DNA of 64,000 bases, from contig NZ_CP038228.1 of NCBI RefSeq assembly GCF_006838285.1, forward strand, positions 1,798,001-1,862,000, read 5' to 3'. The notes beneath the pieces are model-generated. The model had not been told where the DNA came from, did not search any database, and saw only the letters and a program-made list of their open reading frames with translations. Below, piece by piece: positions 18,807 through 28,168 of the stretch (position 1 is its first letter; the number at the start of each line of letters is the position of its first letter). Both the position numbers and the translations under genes were made by a program. This DNA is from Xanthomonas translucens pv. cerealis. Lineage in GTDB: Bacteria > Pseudomonadota > Gammaproteobacteria > Xanthomonadales > Xanthomonadaceae.

Positions 18807-19502
18807 CTAGCCGGCCTTGCCGCTGCCGAGCAGTTCGAACGGCCCGCCCTGCTGCAGCGCGCGCTGGTAGGCCGGACGCTGCTCGATGCGCTGCACGAAG
18901 CCGGCCAGGTTCGGATAGGCCTGCAGGCCGGCGCGCGCGGCCGCGGCCTGGACCGGGAAGCTCATCTGCACGTCGGCGGCGGTGAAGCGGTCGCCGGCGA
19001 ACCAACCGGTGGCCGCCAGTTCCCGCTCCATCCAGTCCAGGTGCAGCGTCAGCTGCGGGCCGACGAAGCCGTGCATCGCCTTGTCGACGATGGCGCGGGC
19101 GATCGGCCGCGCGAAGAACGGCATCTTCGCCGAACGGATGCGCCCGAACACCAGGCTCATCAGCAGCGGCGGCATCGCCGAGCCTTCGGCGTAATGCATC
19201 CAGTAGCGGTAGCGCAGGCGCTCGGGCGCCTCTAGCGGCTGCGGCGACGGCGACAGCGCGCGCCCGGTGTCGTAGCGCTCCACCAGGTAATCCAGGATCG
19301 CGCCGGATTCGGCCAGCACGTGGCCGTCGTCGACCAGCAGCGGCGACTTGCCCAGCGGATGGATCGCGCGCAGTTCCGCCGGCGCCAGCATGGTCTGCTG
19401 GTCGCGCTGGTACTTGACCACCTGATAGGGCAGCGCCAATTCCTCCAGCAGCCACAGCACGCGCTGGGAACGGGACTGGTTGAGGTGATGGACGGTGATC
19501 AT
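18807..19502 (-). CDS. Glutathione S-transferase family protein
   Basis: 231 aa. N-terminal thioredoxin fold (residues 1-80) with the SRSQRVLWLLEEL helix carrying the likely catalytic Ser, cis-Pro at GKSPLLVDD, and the ESGAILDYLV glutathione-binding motif. The C-terminal domain is all-helical with a GDRFTAADVQMSFPV N-capping motif. It conjugates or reduces electrophiles with glutathione; the specific substrate is unknown. Start ATG 19502 fits the family N-terminus MITVHHLN. Confidence 0.9.
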   Translation of the reverse strand: MITVHHLNQSRSQRVLWLLEELALPYQVVKYQRDQQTMLAPAELRAIHPLGKSPLLVDDGHVLAESGAILDYLVERYDTGRALSPSPQPLEAPERLRYRYWMHYAEGSAMPPLLMSLVFGRIRSAKMPFFARPIARAIVDKAMHGFVGPQLTLHLDWMERELAATGWFAGDRFTAADVQMSFPVQAAAARAGLQAYPNLAGFVQRIEQRPAYQRALQQGGPFELLGSGKAG

Positions 19503-19632
19503 GGCGACGGCTCCGGAAGACGCGTGGCCGGCAATGGTAGCCGTACCCGGCGGCAGGCCGCGCATGCAATGCAGGCGCGGCTACGCACCGATGCAACCGC
19601 AGGCCGATCGTGGCAACCGTGGCGCCACAATG

Positions 19633-19665
19633 AAAAACGCCGGAAGCTTGCGCTCCCGGCGTTTT
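19633..19665 (-). terminator. Rho-independent terminator of cspA
   Basis: On the minus strand, stem AAAACGCCGG/CCGGCGTTTT with a 12-nt loop is followed by TTTTTC. It lies about 30 bp past the cspA stop. The structure is nearly symmetrical but only the gene to its right reads into it. Confidence 0.9.
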
Positions 19666-19693
19666 GGCAACCTTGTGGTAGCTGGCGTCTAAA

Positions 19694-19903
19694 TTAGACG
19701 GCCTGCACCTGGTCAGCCTGCATGCCCTTCTGGCCCTGCACGGCGACGAAAGTCACCTTCTGGCCTTCCTGCAGCGACTTGAAGCCGGTGCCCTGGATGG
19801 CGCGGAAATGCACGAACAGGTCCGGGCCGCTTTCCGGGGTGATGAAGCCGAAGCCCTTGGCATCGTTGAACCACTTCACGGTACCAGTCTGACGATCGCT
19901 CAT
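19694..19903 (-). CDS. cspA: Cold-shock protein (CspA family)
   Basis: 69 aa, a single cold-shock domain. The RNA-binding motifs RNP1 (KGFGFITPE) and RNP2 (LFVHFRAI) are both present. It acts as an RNA chaperone preventing secondary structure and may be constitutive or cold-induced. AGGAG sits 7 nt upstream of ATG 19903. A long untranslated leader probably precedes it. Confidence 0.96.
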   Translation of the reverse strand: MSDRQTGTVKWFNDAKGFGFITPESGPDLFVHFRAIQGTGFKSLQEGQKVTFVAVQGQKGMQADQVQAV

Positions 19904-20401
19904 TTACTAACTCCTGAAACATTAAATTGAAGAAAATCGCAGCCGCCGGGTATCGGGGCCGAGACTGAGTTGCAGGCGTTGGTAAAGCGGAACGATGAAG
20001 CGGATCGCGAGATCAACTGCACCAGGCCACGATTCACGGTGACCCTAGCAAACACAGTGGACCAACCATACGCGGGTCGTCCGCAAAAAGCGACAAGTTT
20101 GTGTAGACAAACCCAGATCCCACACAAAGAAGCTGAACCCAGGCCTAAAGATCGCGGCAGTGCGGTCGATACGCCTGTCGTTCTACGCAAATTGCGCAGC
20201 CGCCCTGCCCTTGCCGAGGGTACGGCGCGAAGCGTCTCGTTGAGTTTGGGTGCGCGAGGCTGCGCCCGTACCCTCATCCGCCCCTTCGGGGCACCTTCTC
20301 CCGCCGGGAGAAGGGAACAGCCGCTTAGCCCCTCCCCCCTCGGGAGAGGGGTTGGGGTGAAGGTACGGCGCGAAGCGTCTCGCGCAGTTAGGCCGCGTCG
20401 T
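19904..20401. promoter_or_regulatory. Long cspA upstream region plus repeat DNA
   Basis: 498 bp without a gene. Bases ~19904-20120 are less GC-rich than the surroundings and are the likely cspA promoter and long 5' leader; such leaders act as RNA thermosensors in other csp genes. Bases 20280-20391 are repeats: two hairpin units with CTTCTCCCGCCGGGAGAAGG and CCTCGGGAGAGGGG cores. The latter, at 20329-20391, matches 17635-17696. Confidence 0.55.
20329..20391. repeat. CTCTCCC palindrome repeat, copy 2
   Basis: CCCCTCCCCCCTCGGGAGAGGGGTTGGGGTGAAGGTACGGCGCGAAGCGTCTCGCGCAGTTAG (read in parts) matches the copy at 17635-17696 in sequence and orientation. It lies just downstream of the RluA-type gene, about 10 bp past its stop. 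Confidence 0.8.
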
Positions 20402-21313
20402 CTACGCCGGCGGCCAAGCCAAGGTCTGCGCACTAGCAAAACTGCGCGCCTGCCCGCTGAGCGGATCGTCGAACGCCAGCCCGCATGCCAACAACTGCAG
20501 CACATCGGTAGCGGCGCCCTCCTCCTCCGCGCACAACTGCGGATACAGCGCATCGCCCAGGATCGGCGCGCCCAGCGCCGCCATGTGCACGCGCAACTGG
20601 TGCTTGCGGCCGGTCACCGGCGCTAGCGCATAGCGCCACAGCGGTCCGTCGGGCGCGTCCAGCACCGCGATCCGGGTCAGGCTGTTGGCCTCGCCATCGG
20701 CCTCGGCCATACGGAAGAACGGCTCGCCGCGCACCAGGCGACTCGCGCGCAACAGCGGAAACGCCTGTCCCGGCAGGGCCGGAGCCAGCGCCTGGTAGGT
20801 CTTGGCGATGCGCCGCTCGCGGAACAAGGCCTGGTACGCGGCGCGGCTGCCCGGATCGGCCGAGAACAGCACCAGCCCGGCAGTGGCGCGGTCCAGCCGG
20901 TGCAGCGGCACCAGCGCCGGATTGCCCAATCGCGCCACCAGCCGCGCCAGCAAGGTCTCGCGCAGGTAGCGCCCGGACGGGGTAACCGGCAGCCCATGCG
21001 GCTTGTCGGCCACCACCAGGTGCGCATCGGCGTGGACGATGCGCTCCACCCCGGCGATCAGCGCCTCGTCGGCGACCTCGCGGAAGTAGCGCACGTCCAG
21101 CCCGACCCGGTACGGCAGCGCCGCCGGCAGCGGTTGCCCCTGCGGATCCTGTACCCGGCCGCGATCGCAACGGTCCTGCCACTGCGCCCGGGACACCTGC
21201 GGGAAGCGCGCACACAGCCCGTCCAGCAACGTCGACCACGGCCCGGGCGGCAGCTGCCAGCGGCTCGGGGCCGGAACCAATGCGGACGGTGGGCGGGGAT
21301 CGGACATCGCCAC
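20402..21313 (-). CDS. RluA-family pseudouridine synthase
   Basis: 303 aa. It isomerises uridine to pseudouridine in rRNA or tRNA. The catalytic motif HRLDRATAG (Asp nucleophile) and the RHQLRVHM-type motif (KHQLRVHMA) are clear. An N-terminal segment (residues ~30-85) resembles a weak S4-like RNA-binding region. The exact target cannot be assigned; it is not clearly RluA, RluC or RluD. Two close starts exist (21313 and 21307). It is divergent from yaeQ, with 36 bp between. Confidence 0.9.
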   Translation of the reverse strand: MAMSDPRPPSALVPAPSRWQLPPGPWSTLLDGLCARFPQVSRAQWQDRCDRGRVQDPQGQPLPAALPYRVGLDVRYFREVADEALIAGVERIVHADAHLVVADKPHGLPVTPSGRYLRETLLARLVARLGNPALVPLHRLDRATAGLVLFSADPGSRAAYQALFRERRIAKTYQALAPALPGQAFPLLRASRLVRGEPFFRMAEADGEANSLTRIAVLDAPDGPLWRYALAPVTGRKHQLRVHMAALGAPILGDALYPQLCAEEEGAATDVLQLLACGLAFDDPLSGQARSFASAQTLAWPPA

Positions 21314-21349
21314 GCATTATCATGGACGCCCTTTGATCCCGGTAGCCGC

Positions 21350-21895
21350 ATGGCCCTCACCGCCACCCTCCGCAAGGCCGAGCTGCAGATTTCCGACATG
21401 GACCGCGGCTACTACGCGGCGCATTCGCTGACCCTGGCCCAGCACCCGTCCGAGACCGACCAACGGCTGATGGCGCGGCTGCTGACCTTCGCCCTGTTCG
21501 CCGAGGAGCGCCTGCTGTTCGGCAAGGGCCTGAGCAGCGACGACGAGCCGGACCTGTGGCGGATGGACTACACCGGCGCGATCGAGCAATGGATCGAGGT
21601 CGGCCAGCCCGACGAATCGCGCATCCGCAAGGCCTGCGGCCGCGCCCGCGAGGTGGTGGTGGTCAACTATGGCGGCCGCCTCGCCGACATCTGGTGGGAG
21701 AAGAACGGCTCGGGCCTGCTCAAGCTCAAGCCGCTGCAGGTGCTCGACCTGCCTGGCGACGCGGTCGCGGCAGCGGCCGAACTGATCCAGCGCAGCATGC
21801 GCTTCGACGTGGTGATCCAGGACGGCGAAGTGCAGTTGCTCGGCGACGAAGCCAGCGTCACCTTCACCCCGACGGTGCGCAAAGCCGCGGCATGA
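21350..21895 (+). CDS. yaeQ: YaeQ family protein
   Basis: 181 aa, full length. Recognised by MALTATLRKAELQISDMDRG and the LARLLTFALFAEERLLFGKGLS region (in parts). YaeQ has a PD-(D/E)XK-like nuclease fold and has been described as suppressing loss of RfaH, but its biochemical function is unknown. The stop overlaps the start of the downstream flavoprotein gene by 4 bp (ATGA), so the two are co-translated. Confidence 0.92.
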   Translation: MALTATLRKAELQISDMDRGYYAAHSLTLAQHPSETDQRLMARLLTFALFAEERLLFGKGLSSDDEPDLWRMDYTGAIEQWIEVGQPDESRIRKACGRAREVVVVNYGGRLADIWWEKNGSGLLKLKPLQVLDLPGDAVAAAAELIQRSMRFDVVIQDGEVQLLGDEASVTFTPTVRKAAA

Positions 21896-23088
21896 ACGCG
21901 CGCGCCGAGCCTCTCCGCGTCGATGTCGCCGTCATCGGCGCCGGCGCCGCCGGGCTGATGTGCGCGCTGACCGCCGGCCGCCGCGGCCGCCGCGTACGGG
22001 TGATCGAGCACGCCAACAAGGTCGGCAAGAAGATCCTGATGTCCGGCGGCGGGCGCTGCAATTTCACCAACACCAGCACCGGCCCGGGCAATTTCCTGTC
22101 CGCCAACCCACACTTCTGCAAGTCGGCGCTGGCGCGCTACCGCCCGGCCGACTTCGTCGAGATGGTCGAGCGCCACGCCATCGCCTACCACGAGAAGGAA
22201 CTGGGCCAGCTGTTCTGCGACATCTCCTCCAAGCAGATCGTGCGCATGCTGGTGGACGAATGCGACGCGGCCGGCGTCAGTATCCAGACCCAGTGCGGGG
22301 TGCGCGGCGTGGAACGCGGCAGCGAAGGATTCCGCATCGACAGCGACGACGGCCCGTTGCACGCCACCTCGCTGGTGGTGGCCAGCGGCGGGCTGTCCAT
22401 TCCTAGCCTGGGCGCCAGCGGCTTCGGCTACGAACTGGCCCGCCAGTTCGGCCACGCGGTGCTGCCGACCCGCGCCGGACTGGTGCCGCTGACCCTCAGC
22501 GGCAAGCACCAGCAACGCCTGCAGGACCTGTCCGGACTGGCGCTGCCGGTGCAAGCCAGCTGCAACGGCGCCAGCTTCCGCAACTTCATGCTGATCACCC
22601 ACCGCGGCATCAGCGGCCCGGCGATCCTGCAGATCTCCTCGTACTGGCAGCCGGGCGAGGACCTGCGCCTGGATCTGCTGCCCGGGCAGGACGCGGCCGC
22701 GTGGCTGCGCGAGCAAAAGCGCCTGCGCGGCGCCGCCGAGCTGCGCACGGTGCTGGGCGAGGCCTTGCCGCGACGCTTCGCGCAGCGCCTGTGCGAGGTG
22801 TGGCTACCGGACAAACCGGTACGCCAGCTCGACGAACCGCAGTTGCGCGCCGCCGCCACCGTGCTCGGCGCCTGGCCGCTGGTGGCCAGCGGCACCGAGG
22901 GCTACCGCACCGCCGAGGTCACCCTGGGCGGCGTGGACACCAATCAGGTGTCGTCGGCGACGATGGAATCGCGCCAGGTGCCCGGCCTGTATTTCGTCGG
23001 CGAAGTGCTGGACGTCAGCGGCTGGCTGGGCGGCTACAACTTCCAGTGGGCCTGGGCCTCGGGCCATGCCGCCGGCTCGGTGGTTTGA
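21892..23088 (+). CDS. NAD(P)/FAD-dependent oxidoreductase, HI0933/YhiN family
   Basis: 398 aa. The N-terminal FAD-binding Rossmann motif VAVIGAGAAGLMCALTAG is followed by the family hallmark KILMSGGGRCNFTN. The central domain has ITHRGISGPAILQISSYW, and the C-terminus FVGEVLDVSGWLGGYNFQWAW closes the FAD site. The physiological substrate is unknown. Co-translation with yaeQ is indicated by the ATGA overlap at 21892. Confidence 0.93.
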   Translation: MNARAEPLRVDVAVIGAGAAGLMCALTAGRRGRRVRVIEHANKVGKKILMSGGGRCNFTNTSTGPGNFLSANPHFCKSALARYRPADFVEMVERHAIAYHEKELGQLFCDISSKQIVRMLVDECDAAGVSIQTQCGVRGVERGSEGFRIDSDDGPLHATSLVVASGGLSIPSLGASGFGYELARQFGHAVLPTRAGLVPLTLSGKHQQRLQDLSGLALPVQASCNGASFRNFMLITHRGISGPAILQISSYWQPGEDLRLDLLPGQDAAAWLREQKRLRGAAELRTVLGEALPRRFAQRLCEVWLPDKPVRQLDEPQLRAAATVLGAWPLVASGTEGYRTAEVTLGGVDTNQVSSATMESRQVPGLYFVGEVLDVSGWLGGYNFQWAWASGHAAGSVV

Positions 23089-23121
23089 GGGCGGGGATGA
23101 GCAGGCATTCGGCTGTTGAAA

Positions 23122-23160
23122 GCGGGGATTGGCGATTGGGGATTGGCGATTCGCAATCCC
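23122..23160. repeat. GGGGATTGGCGATT repeat
   Basis: Tandem GGGGATTGGCGATT/GGGGATTGGCGATTCG units end in an inverted GCAATCCC. Similar GATTGGGGATT motifs occur at 44886-45030. The unit lies in the gap upstream of fimX and is non-coding. Confidence 0.7.
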
Positions 23161-23221
23161 TGCACCACACACGGACGCCATAGTGGGCATCATGTATTAA
23201 ACCCCGTCTCAGGGAGGCTTC

Positions 23222-25294
23222 ATGCAAACAGCCAAAGACATCACCCTACGTCTGATGATCGTCGACGATAGCGGTGAAAACGCCGAAGCGATCGTCAGCC
23301 GCCTGCGCAACAGCGGCATCGCGGTGCGGCCGTCGCGGCCGCAGCACGCCGAGGAGCTGGGCACGATGCTCGCCGCGCAGCCGATCGACCTGGTGCTGAG
23401 CGCGCGCTCGCAGAGCATCCCGCTGCCGCAGGTACTGCAGCGCGTGGGCGCCAGTGGCAAGGACATCCCGGTGATCCTGCTCGCCGACAGCATCGACGAG
23501 AACGCATGGGTCGAGGCGATGGCCGGCGGCGCCCGCGCGATCGCCCTGCGCCAGCGCCCCGAGCACCTGCTGTCGGTGCTGCGCAACACCTGGGCCGACC
23601 TGCAGGCGCGCCGCGGGCTGCGCCGGATCGAGGCGCAGATGCGCGAGACCGAGCGCCGCTGCGACGCGCTGATCGCCTCCTCCCGCGATCCGATCGCCTA
23701 CATCCACGAAGGCATGCACATCCGCGCCAACGACGCCTACCTGGAGATGTTCGGCTTCGCCTCGTTCGACGACGTCGAGGGCGTCTCGCTGCTGGATATG
23801 GTCGCGCCGCAGCATGTGGAGGAATTCAAGCAATTGCTGAAGTCGCTGGGCAAGGGCGAACCGCCGCCGGCGCAGTACCAGGTCGATGCGCGCACCATGG
23901 AGGGCGAAAGCTTCCCGGCGACGATGGAGTTCGCCACCGCCAGCTATGAGGGCGAGGCCTGCGTGCAGGTGGTGTTCCGCCGCCGCGAGGAATTCGATCC
24001 GGAACTGGCGCGCGAGGTCGAGGACCTGCGCCAGCGCGACCAGGTCACCGGCCTGCTCAACCGCCCGACCTTCATGCTGGCGCTGGAGAACGCGGTGGCC
24101 CAGGTCGGCCGCGGCAACGGCCACTACGGCTTCCTGCTGGTCGAACCCGACCACTACACGCGGCTGCTGGCCGACATCGGCCTGGACTCGGCCGACGCGC
24201 TGGTGGCGGCGCTGGCCCAGCATCTGGCCGCGGCGATCGACGGCGACGTGCAGGCCGCGCGCTTCGGCGAGCACAACTTCGCGCTGCTGCTGCAGGGCGA
24301 CTACGGCCGTACCGCGGCGCAGGCCGAACGCCTGCTCAATGCCTACGCGGCGCACGTGTTCAGCGTCGGCGAGCGCTCGGCCACGGTCACCGTCAGCATC
24401 GGCGGCGTGCAGATCGGCGAGAAGATCGCCACCGTCGGCCAGGTCCTGGCCCGCGCCAGCGAGAACGTGCAGGCCACGATCGAACTGGGCGGCAACGCCT
24501 GCAAGATCTTCGACCCCGGCGCGGCCGACCGGGTCGAGGAAGAGCGCATCCAGCGCTGGGTCCAGCAGCTGCGCGAGGCGCTGGCCGGCGACGGCTTCCT
24601 GCTGCATTACCAGCCGGTGCTGAACCTGCAGGGCGAGCAACACGAACTGTACGAGGCCTACCTGCGGCTGGAGCGCAACGACGAGATCATCGGCCCGACC
24701 ACCTTCCTCGGCATCGCCGCCGAACATGGGCTGATGGCCGAAATCGACCGCTGGGTGGTGGCGCGCGCGATCGCGGTGATCGGCGAGCGCCAGCGTGCCG
24801 GCCACGCCACCAGCCTGCTGGTCAATATCAGCCCGGATGCCTTCGCCGATCTGCAGATGGTGGAATTGATCCGGCGCGAACTGGACAAGCACGGCGTGCC
24901 CGGCGAGCGGCTGTGGCTGCAGACGCCGGAAGCCAAGGTGTTCACCCACCTGCGCAACGCGCAGCAGTTCCTGGCCGACGCCACCGGCATGGGCTGCAAG
25001 GTCGGGCTGGAGCAGTTCGGTTCGGGCCTGGACTCGTTCCAGCTGCTGGCGCACTTCCAGCCCTCGTTCCTGAAACTGGACCGCGGCTTCACTCAGGATC
25101 TGGCGCAGACCCGCGAGCACCAGGACAAGATCCGCGAGATCACCGAACGCGCGCAGTCGGCCGGGATCCGCAGCATCGCCGAGTGCGTCGCCGATGCCAC
25201 CTCGATGAGCCTGCTGTTCAGCGCCGGCGTGGATTACGTACAGGGCGAGTTCGTCGGCCTGGCCGGGCCGGGGATGACGTTCGATTTTGCTTGA
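23222..25294 (+). CDS. fimX: FimX: degenerate GGDEF-EAL c-di-GMP receptor for type IV pili
   Basis: 690 aa, the same layout and length as Xanthomonas FimX: REC-like (1-130), PAS (~150-260), GGDEF-like (~270-425), EAL-like (~440-690). All catalytic signatures are degenerate. REC lacks the phospho-acceptor Asp (LVLSARS). The GGDEF position reads RFGEHNF. EAL is EAYLRL, and the DDFG metal motif is EQFGSG. It therefore binds rather than makes or cuts c-di-GMP. In Xanthomonas it connects c-di-GMP to PilZ and PilB in pilus assembly and twitching. GGGAGG precedes ATG 23222. Confidence 0.92.
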   Translation: MQTAKDITLRLMIVDDSGENAEAIVSRLRNSGIAVRPSRPQHAEELGTMLAAQPIDLVLSARSQSIPLPQVLQRVGASGKDIPVILLADSIDENAWVEAMAGGARAIALRQRPEHLLSVLRNTWADLQARRGLRRIEAQMRETERRCDALIASSRDPIAYIHEGMHIRANDAYLEMFGFASFDDVEGVSLLDMVAPQHVEEFKQLLKSLGKGEPPPAQYQVDARTMEGESFPATMEFATASYEGEACVQVVFRRREEFDPELAREVEDLRQRDQVTGLLNRPTFMLALENAVAQVGRGNGHYGFLLVEPDHYTRLLADIGLDSADALVAALAQHLAAAIDGDVQAARFGEHNFALLLQGDYGRTAAQAERLLNAYAAHVFSVGERSATVTVSIGGVQIGEKIATVGQVLARASENVQATIELGGNACKIFDPGAADRVEEERIQRWVQQLREALAGDGFLLHYQPVLNLQGEQHELYEAYLRLERNDEIIGPTTFLGIAAEHGLMAEIDRWVVARAIAVIGERQRAGHATSLLVNISPDAFADLQMVELIRRELDKHGVPGERLWLQTPEAKVFTHLRNAQQFLADATGMGCKVGLEQFGSGLDSFQLLAHFQPSFLKLDRGFTQDLAQTREHQDKIREITERAQSAGIRSIAECVADATSMSLLFSAGVDYVQGEFVGLAGPGMTFDFA

Positions 25295-25301
25295 AGGTTG
25301 C

Positions 25302-25339
25302 GGGACTCGGGACTCGGGACTCGGGACCCGGGACTCGGA
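25302..25339. repeat. GGGACTC tandem repeat, second locus
   Basis: Four to five tandem copies of CGGGACT, one of them altered to CGGGACC. It is the same unit as at 8683-8708 and sits in the convergent gap between fimX and htpX. Confidence 0.8.
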
Positions 25340-25414
25340 AAAGCCGTTGACTGACGCCGACATGCAACGGGTGGAAGCGGTGATGACCCGCTACGTTCGG
25401 TTCGTGCGGTGGCT

Positions 25415-26299
25415 TTAGCTCACCGTCGCGTTGTTGTGCGACGCGCGCAGCGTGGCGATGCGCTCGGACAGCGGCGGGTGGCTCATGAACAGCTTGCGCA
25501 CGCCCTGGCCCAGGCCGCCGGCGATGCCGAACGCCTGCACCTGCGACGGCAGCGTGCTCTGCCCGTGGTTGAGTTCCAGCCGCTGCAGCGCCGCGATCAT
25601 CTTGTTGCGCCCGGCCAGGCTGGCGCCGCCGGCATCGGCGCGGAACTCGCGGTAGCGCGAGAACCACATCGCGATCATCGTCGCGAACAGGCCGAACACC
25701 AGTTCCAGCACCATCACGATCGCGTAGTAGGCCAGGCCGCGGCGGCCGTCGCGGTTGCCGGACAGGTAGCCGTCCACCACCCCGCCGACCACTCGCGCCA
25801 GCACGATCACGAAGGTGTTCAGCACGCCCTGCAGCAGCGCCATCGTCACCATGTCGCCATTGGCGACATGGCTGATCTCATGGGCCAGCACGGCCTCGGC
25901 TTCGTCTTCGGTCATGTTCTGCAGCAGGCCGGTGGACACCGCGACCAGCGCGTTGTTGCGGTTGGCGCCGGTGGCGAAGGCGTTGATCTCCGGGCCGTCG
26001 TAGACCGCGACCTCGGGCATGCCGATGCCGGCGGCCTGCGCCTGCCGCCGCACCGTCTCCAGCAGCCAGCGCTCGGTGTGGTTGCGCGGCTCGGCGATCA
26101 CCTGCGCGCCGGTGGCGCGCTTGGCCATGAACTTGGACAGCAGCAGCGACACCAGCGAGCCGCCGAAGCCGAACAACGCGGCCATCACCAGCAGGCCGCC
26201 CATCTGATTGGGATTGATCCCGAACACGGACATGACAATGCCGGCCAGCACCAGCACCGCCAGATTGGTGATGAGGAACAAGGCGATTCGATTGAACAT
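25415..26299 (-). CDS. htpX: Membrane zinc protease HtpX
   Basis: 294 aa, full length. Two N-terminal membrane helices ([17 protein letters not shown] and [19 protein letters not shown]), then the M48 zinc motif HEISH, two more membrane segments, and the third-ligand region [10 protein letters not shown]. It degrades misfolded inner-membrane proteins alongside FtsH and is often Cpx-controlled in other bacteria. It is divergent from gluQRS. Confidence 0.95.
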   Translation of the reverse strand: MFNRIALFLITNLAVLVLAGIVMSVFGINPNQMGGLLVMAALFGFGGSLVSLLLSKFMAKRATGAQVIAEPRNHTERWLLETVRRQAQAAGIGMPEVAVYDGPEINAFATGANRNNALVAVSTGLLQNMTEDEAEAVLAHEISHVANGDMVTMALLQGVLNTFVIVLARVVGGVVDGYLSGNRDGRRGLAYYAIVMVLELVFGLFATMIAMWFSRYREFRADAGGASLAGRNKMIAALQRLELNHGQSTLPSQVQAFGIAGGLGQGVRKLFMSHPPLSERIATLRASHNNATVS

Positions 26300-26403
26300 G
26301 TGAGCGTGGACTCCGCGCCAGGAAACGTGAGGGATTTGGTTTGAATCTGCGGCGCGTACAGCTTGAATTCAAGCGCATATCTGACCGACGATTCAGCTTG
26401 CCC

Positions 26404-27312
26404 ATGTCCTCGCCTCCCTACCGCGGCCGTTTCGCGCCCTCGCCCACCGGCCCGCTGCATCTGGGCTCGCTGCTCGCCGCATTCGGCAGCTGGCTGCTGG
26501 CGCGGCATGCCGGCGGCGAGTGGCTGCTGCGCATCGAGGACGTGGACCGGCCGCGCAGCGTGCCCGGCGCGGCCGCGCGCCAGTTGGCCAGCTTGCGCGC
26601 CTGCGGGCTGGAGGCAGACGGACCGGTCCTGCGCCAGAGCGAGCGCGCCGCGGCCTACCAGGCCGCGGCGCAGTGCCTGCTGCAGACCGGCCAGGCGTTC
26701 GCCTGCAGTTGCAGCCGCAGCGAACTGGCCGCGCAGGGAGGCATCCATCACCGCTGCGTGGCCGCGCAGACCCGGCCGCAGCCGGCGCTGCGCCTGCGGG
26801 TCGCGCCAGGCAGCACGGTCGGGTTTCGCGACGGCGTCCGCGGCGATGTCGAACAGGACGTCCATGCCGAGGTCGGCGATTTCGTGTTGCTGCGCGCCGA
26901 CGGCTGTTGGGCCTATCAGTTGGCGGTGGTGGTCGACGATGCCGCGCAAGGCATCAGCGACGTGGTCCGCGGCGCCGACCTGCTCGATTCGACGCCGCGA
27001 CAGATCCTGCTGCAGCGCGCACTGGGCCTGCCGACGCCGAACTACCTGCACCTGCCGCTGCTGCTCGACAGGGACGGCCGCAAGCTGTCCAAGTCGCATG
27101 CGGCGCTGCCGCTGGACGACGCCGATCCGCTGCCCGCGCTGCGCCTGGCCTGGACCCTGCTGGGCCAGGCCCCGGCGGCGCTGACCGCGGCCGGCTCGGT
27201 GGCCGCATTGCTGGCGGCGGCGCTGCGCGCGTTCGAGCCGGCGCGGCTGCCGGCGCAGGATCGGACGCTGGCCGATGCGGCCAATATCCCCAGCAACGCC
27301 AAGGCTGACTAG
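26404..27312 (+). CDS. gluQRS: Glutamyl-Q tRNA(Asp) synthetase
   Basis: 302 aa. It attaches glutamate to queuosine at the anticodon wobble base of tRNA-Asp. The class-I synthetase motifs are present: FAPSPTGPLHLGSL (HIGH-like) and KLSKSH (KMSKS-like). The anticodon-binding domain of full GluRS is missing, as expected for this paralogue. Cysteines in CSCSR and HHRC are likely zinc ligands. ATG 26404 gives the normal N-terminus SSPPYRGRFAPS. queG, which finishes queuosine synthesis, is 10 kb away. Confidence 0.94.
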   Translation: MSSPPYRGRFAPSPTGPLHLGSLLAAFGSWLLARHAGGEWLLRIEDVDRPRSVPGAAARQLASLRACGLEADGPVLRQSERAAAYQAAAQCLLQTGQAFACSCSRSELAAQGGIHHRCVAAQTRPQPALRLRVAPGSTVGFRDGVRGDVEQDVHAEVGDFVLLRADGCWAYQLAVVVDDAAQGISDVVRGADLLDSTPRQILLQRALGLPTPNYLHLPLLLDRDGRKLSKSHAALPLDDADPLPALRLAWTLLGQAPAALTAAGSVAALLAAALRAFEPARLPAQDRTLADAANIPSNAKAD

Positions 27313-27370
27313 AATCGCGGGTTCGGCCGCAGCGGCCCTCCCCCTTTTCTTCCCTATCCGGAGCGAATCC

Positions 27371-28111
27371 ATGACATCACGCGTTGCGCTGGTCACCGGC
27401 GGTACCGGCGGCATCGGCACTGCGATCTGCGAGCGGTTGGCCGCACAGGGCCACCGCGTTGCCAGCAACTATCGCGACGCGGCCAAGGCGCGCGCCTGGC
27501 AGCAGCGCATGCACGAACGCGGCCACGAGATCGCCATCGTCGCCGGCGATGTCGCCTCGCCCGATCACGCACAAGCGCTGGTACAGGAGGTGGAACGGCA
27601 GCTCGGCCCGATCGAGGTGCTGATCAACAACGCCGGCATCACCCGCGACACCACCTTCCACAAGATGACCGCCGAGCAGTGGCACGAGGTGATCAACACC
27701 AACCTCAACTCGGTGTTCAACGTCACCCGCCCGGTGATCGAAGGCATGCGCAAGCAGCGCTGGGGCCGGGTCATCCAGATCAGTTCGATCAACGGCCTCA
27801 AGGGCCAGTACGGCCAGGCCAACTACGCCGCGGCCAAGGCCGGCATGCACGGCTTCACCATTTCCCTGGCGCGTGAGAACGCCGGCTACGGCATCACCGT
27901 CAACACGGTGTCGCCGGGCTACGTGGCCACCGATATGGTGATGTCGGTGCCGGACGAGGTCCGCGCCAAAATCATCGCCGACATCCCCACCGGGCGCCTG
28001 GGCAGGCCGGAAGAGATCGCCTATGCGGTCGCGTTCCTGGTCGCCGAGGAAGCGGCCTGGATCACCGGCTCCAACCTGGACATCAACGGCGGTCACCACA
28101 TGGGCTGGTAA
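27371..28111 (+). CDS. phaB: Acetoacetyl-CoA reductase (PhaB/PhbB)
   Basis: 246 aa SDR enzyme reducing acetoacetyl-CoA to (R)-3-hydroxybutyryl-CoA with NADPH for polyhydroxybutyrate. It has the glycine-rich GGTGGIG motif, NNAG, catalytic Ser in ISSINGLKGQYGQ, and YxxxK as NYAAAKAGM. ITRDTTFHKM and SPGYVATDMV are characteristic of PhaB rather than FabG. phaR lies downstream in the same direction, consistent with PHB metabolism; the synthase genes phaC/E are not in the window. Confidence 0.9.
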   Translation: MTSRVALVTGGTGGIGTAICERLAAQGHRVASNYRDAAKARAWQQRMHERGHEIAIVAGDVASPDHAQALVQEVERQLGPIEVLINNAGITRDTTFHKMTAEQWHEVINTNLNSVFNVTRPVIEGMRKQRWGRVIQISSINGLKGQYGQANYAAAKAGMHGFTISLARENAGYGITVNTVSPGYVATDMVMSVPDEVRAKIIADIPTGRLGRPEEIAYAVAFLVAEEAAWITGSNLDINGGHHMGW

Positions 28112-28168
28112 CGGCAGGCGACTGAACTGCTCAGGTCGATGCGCGGCACAGTCGAGGTAACGCTACCG

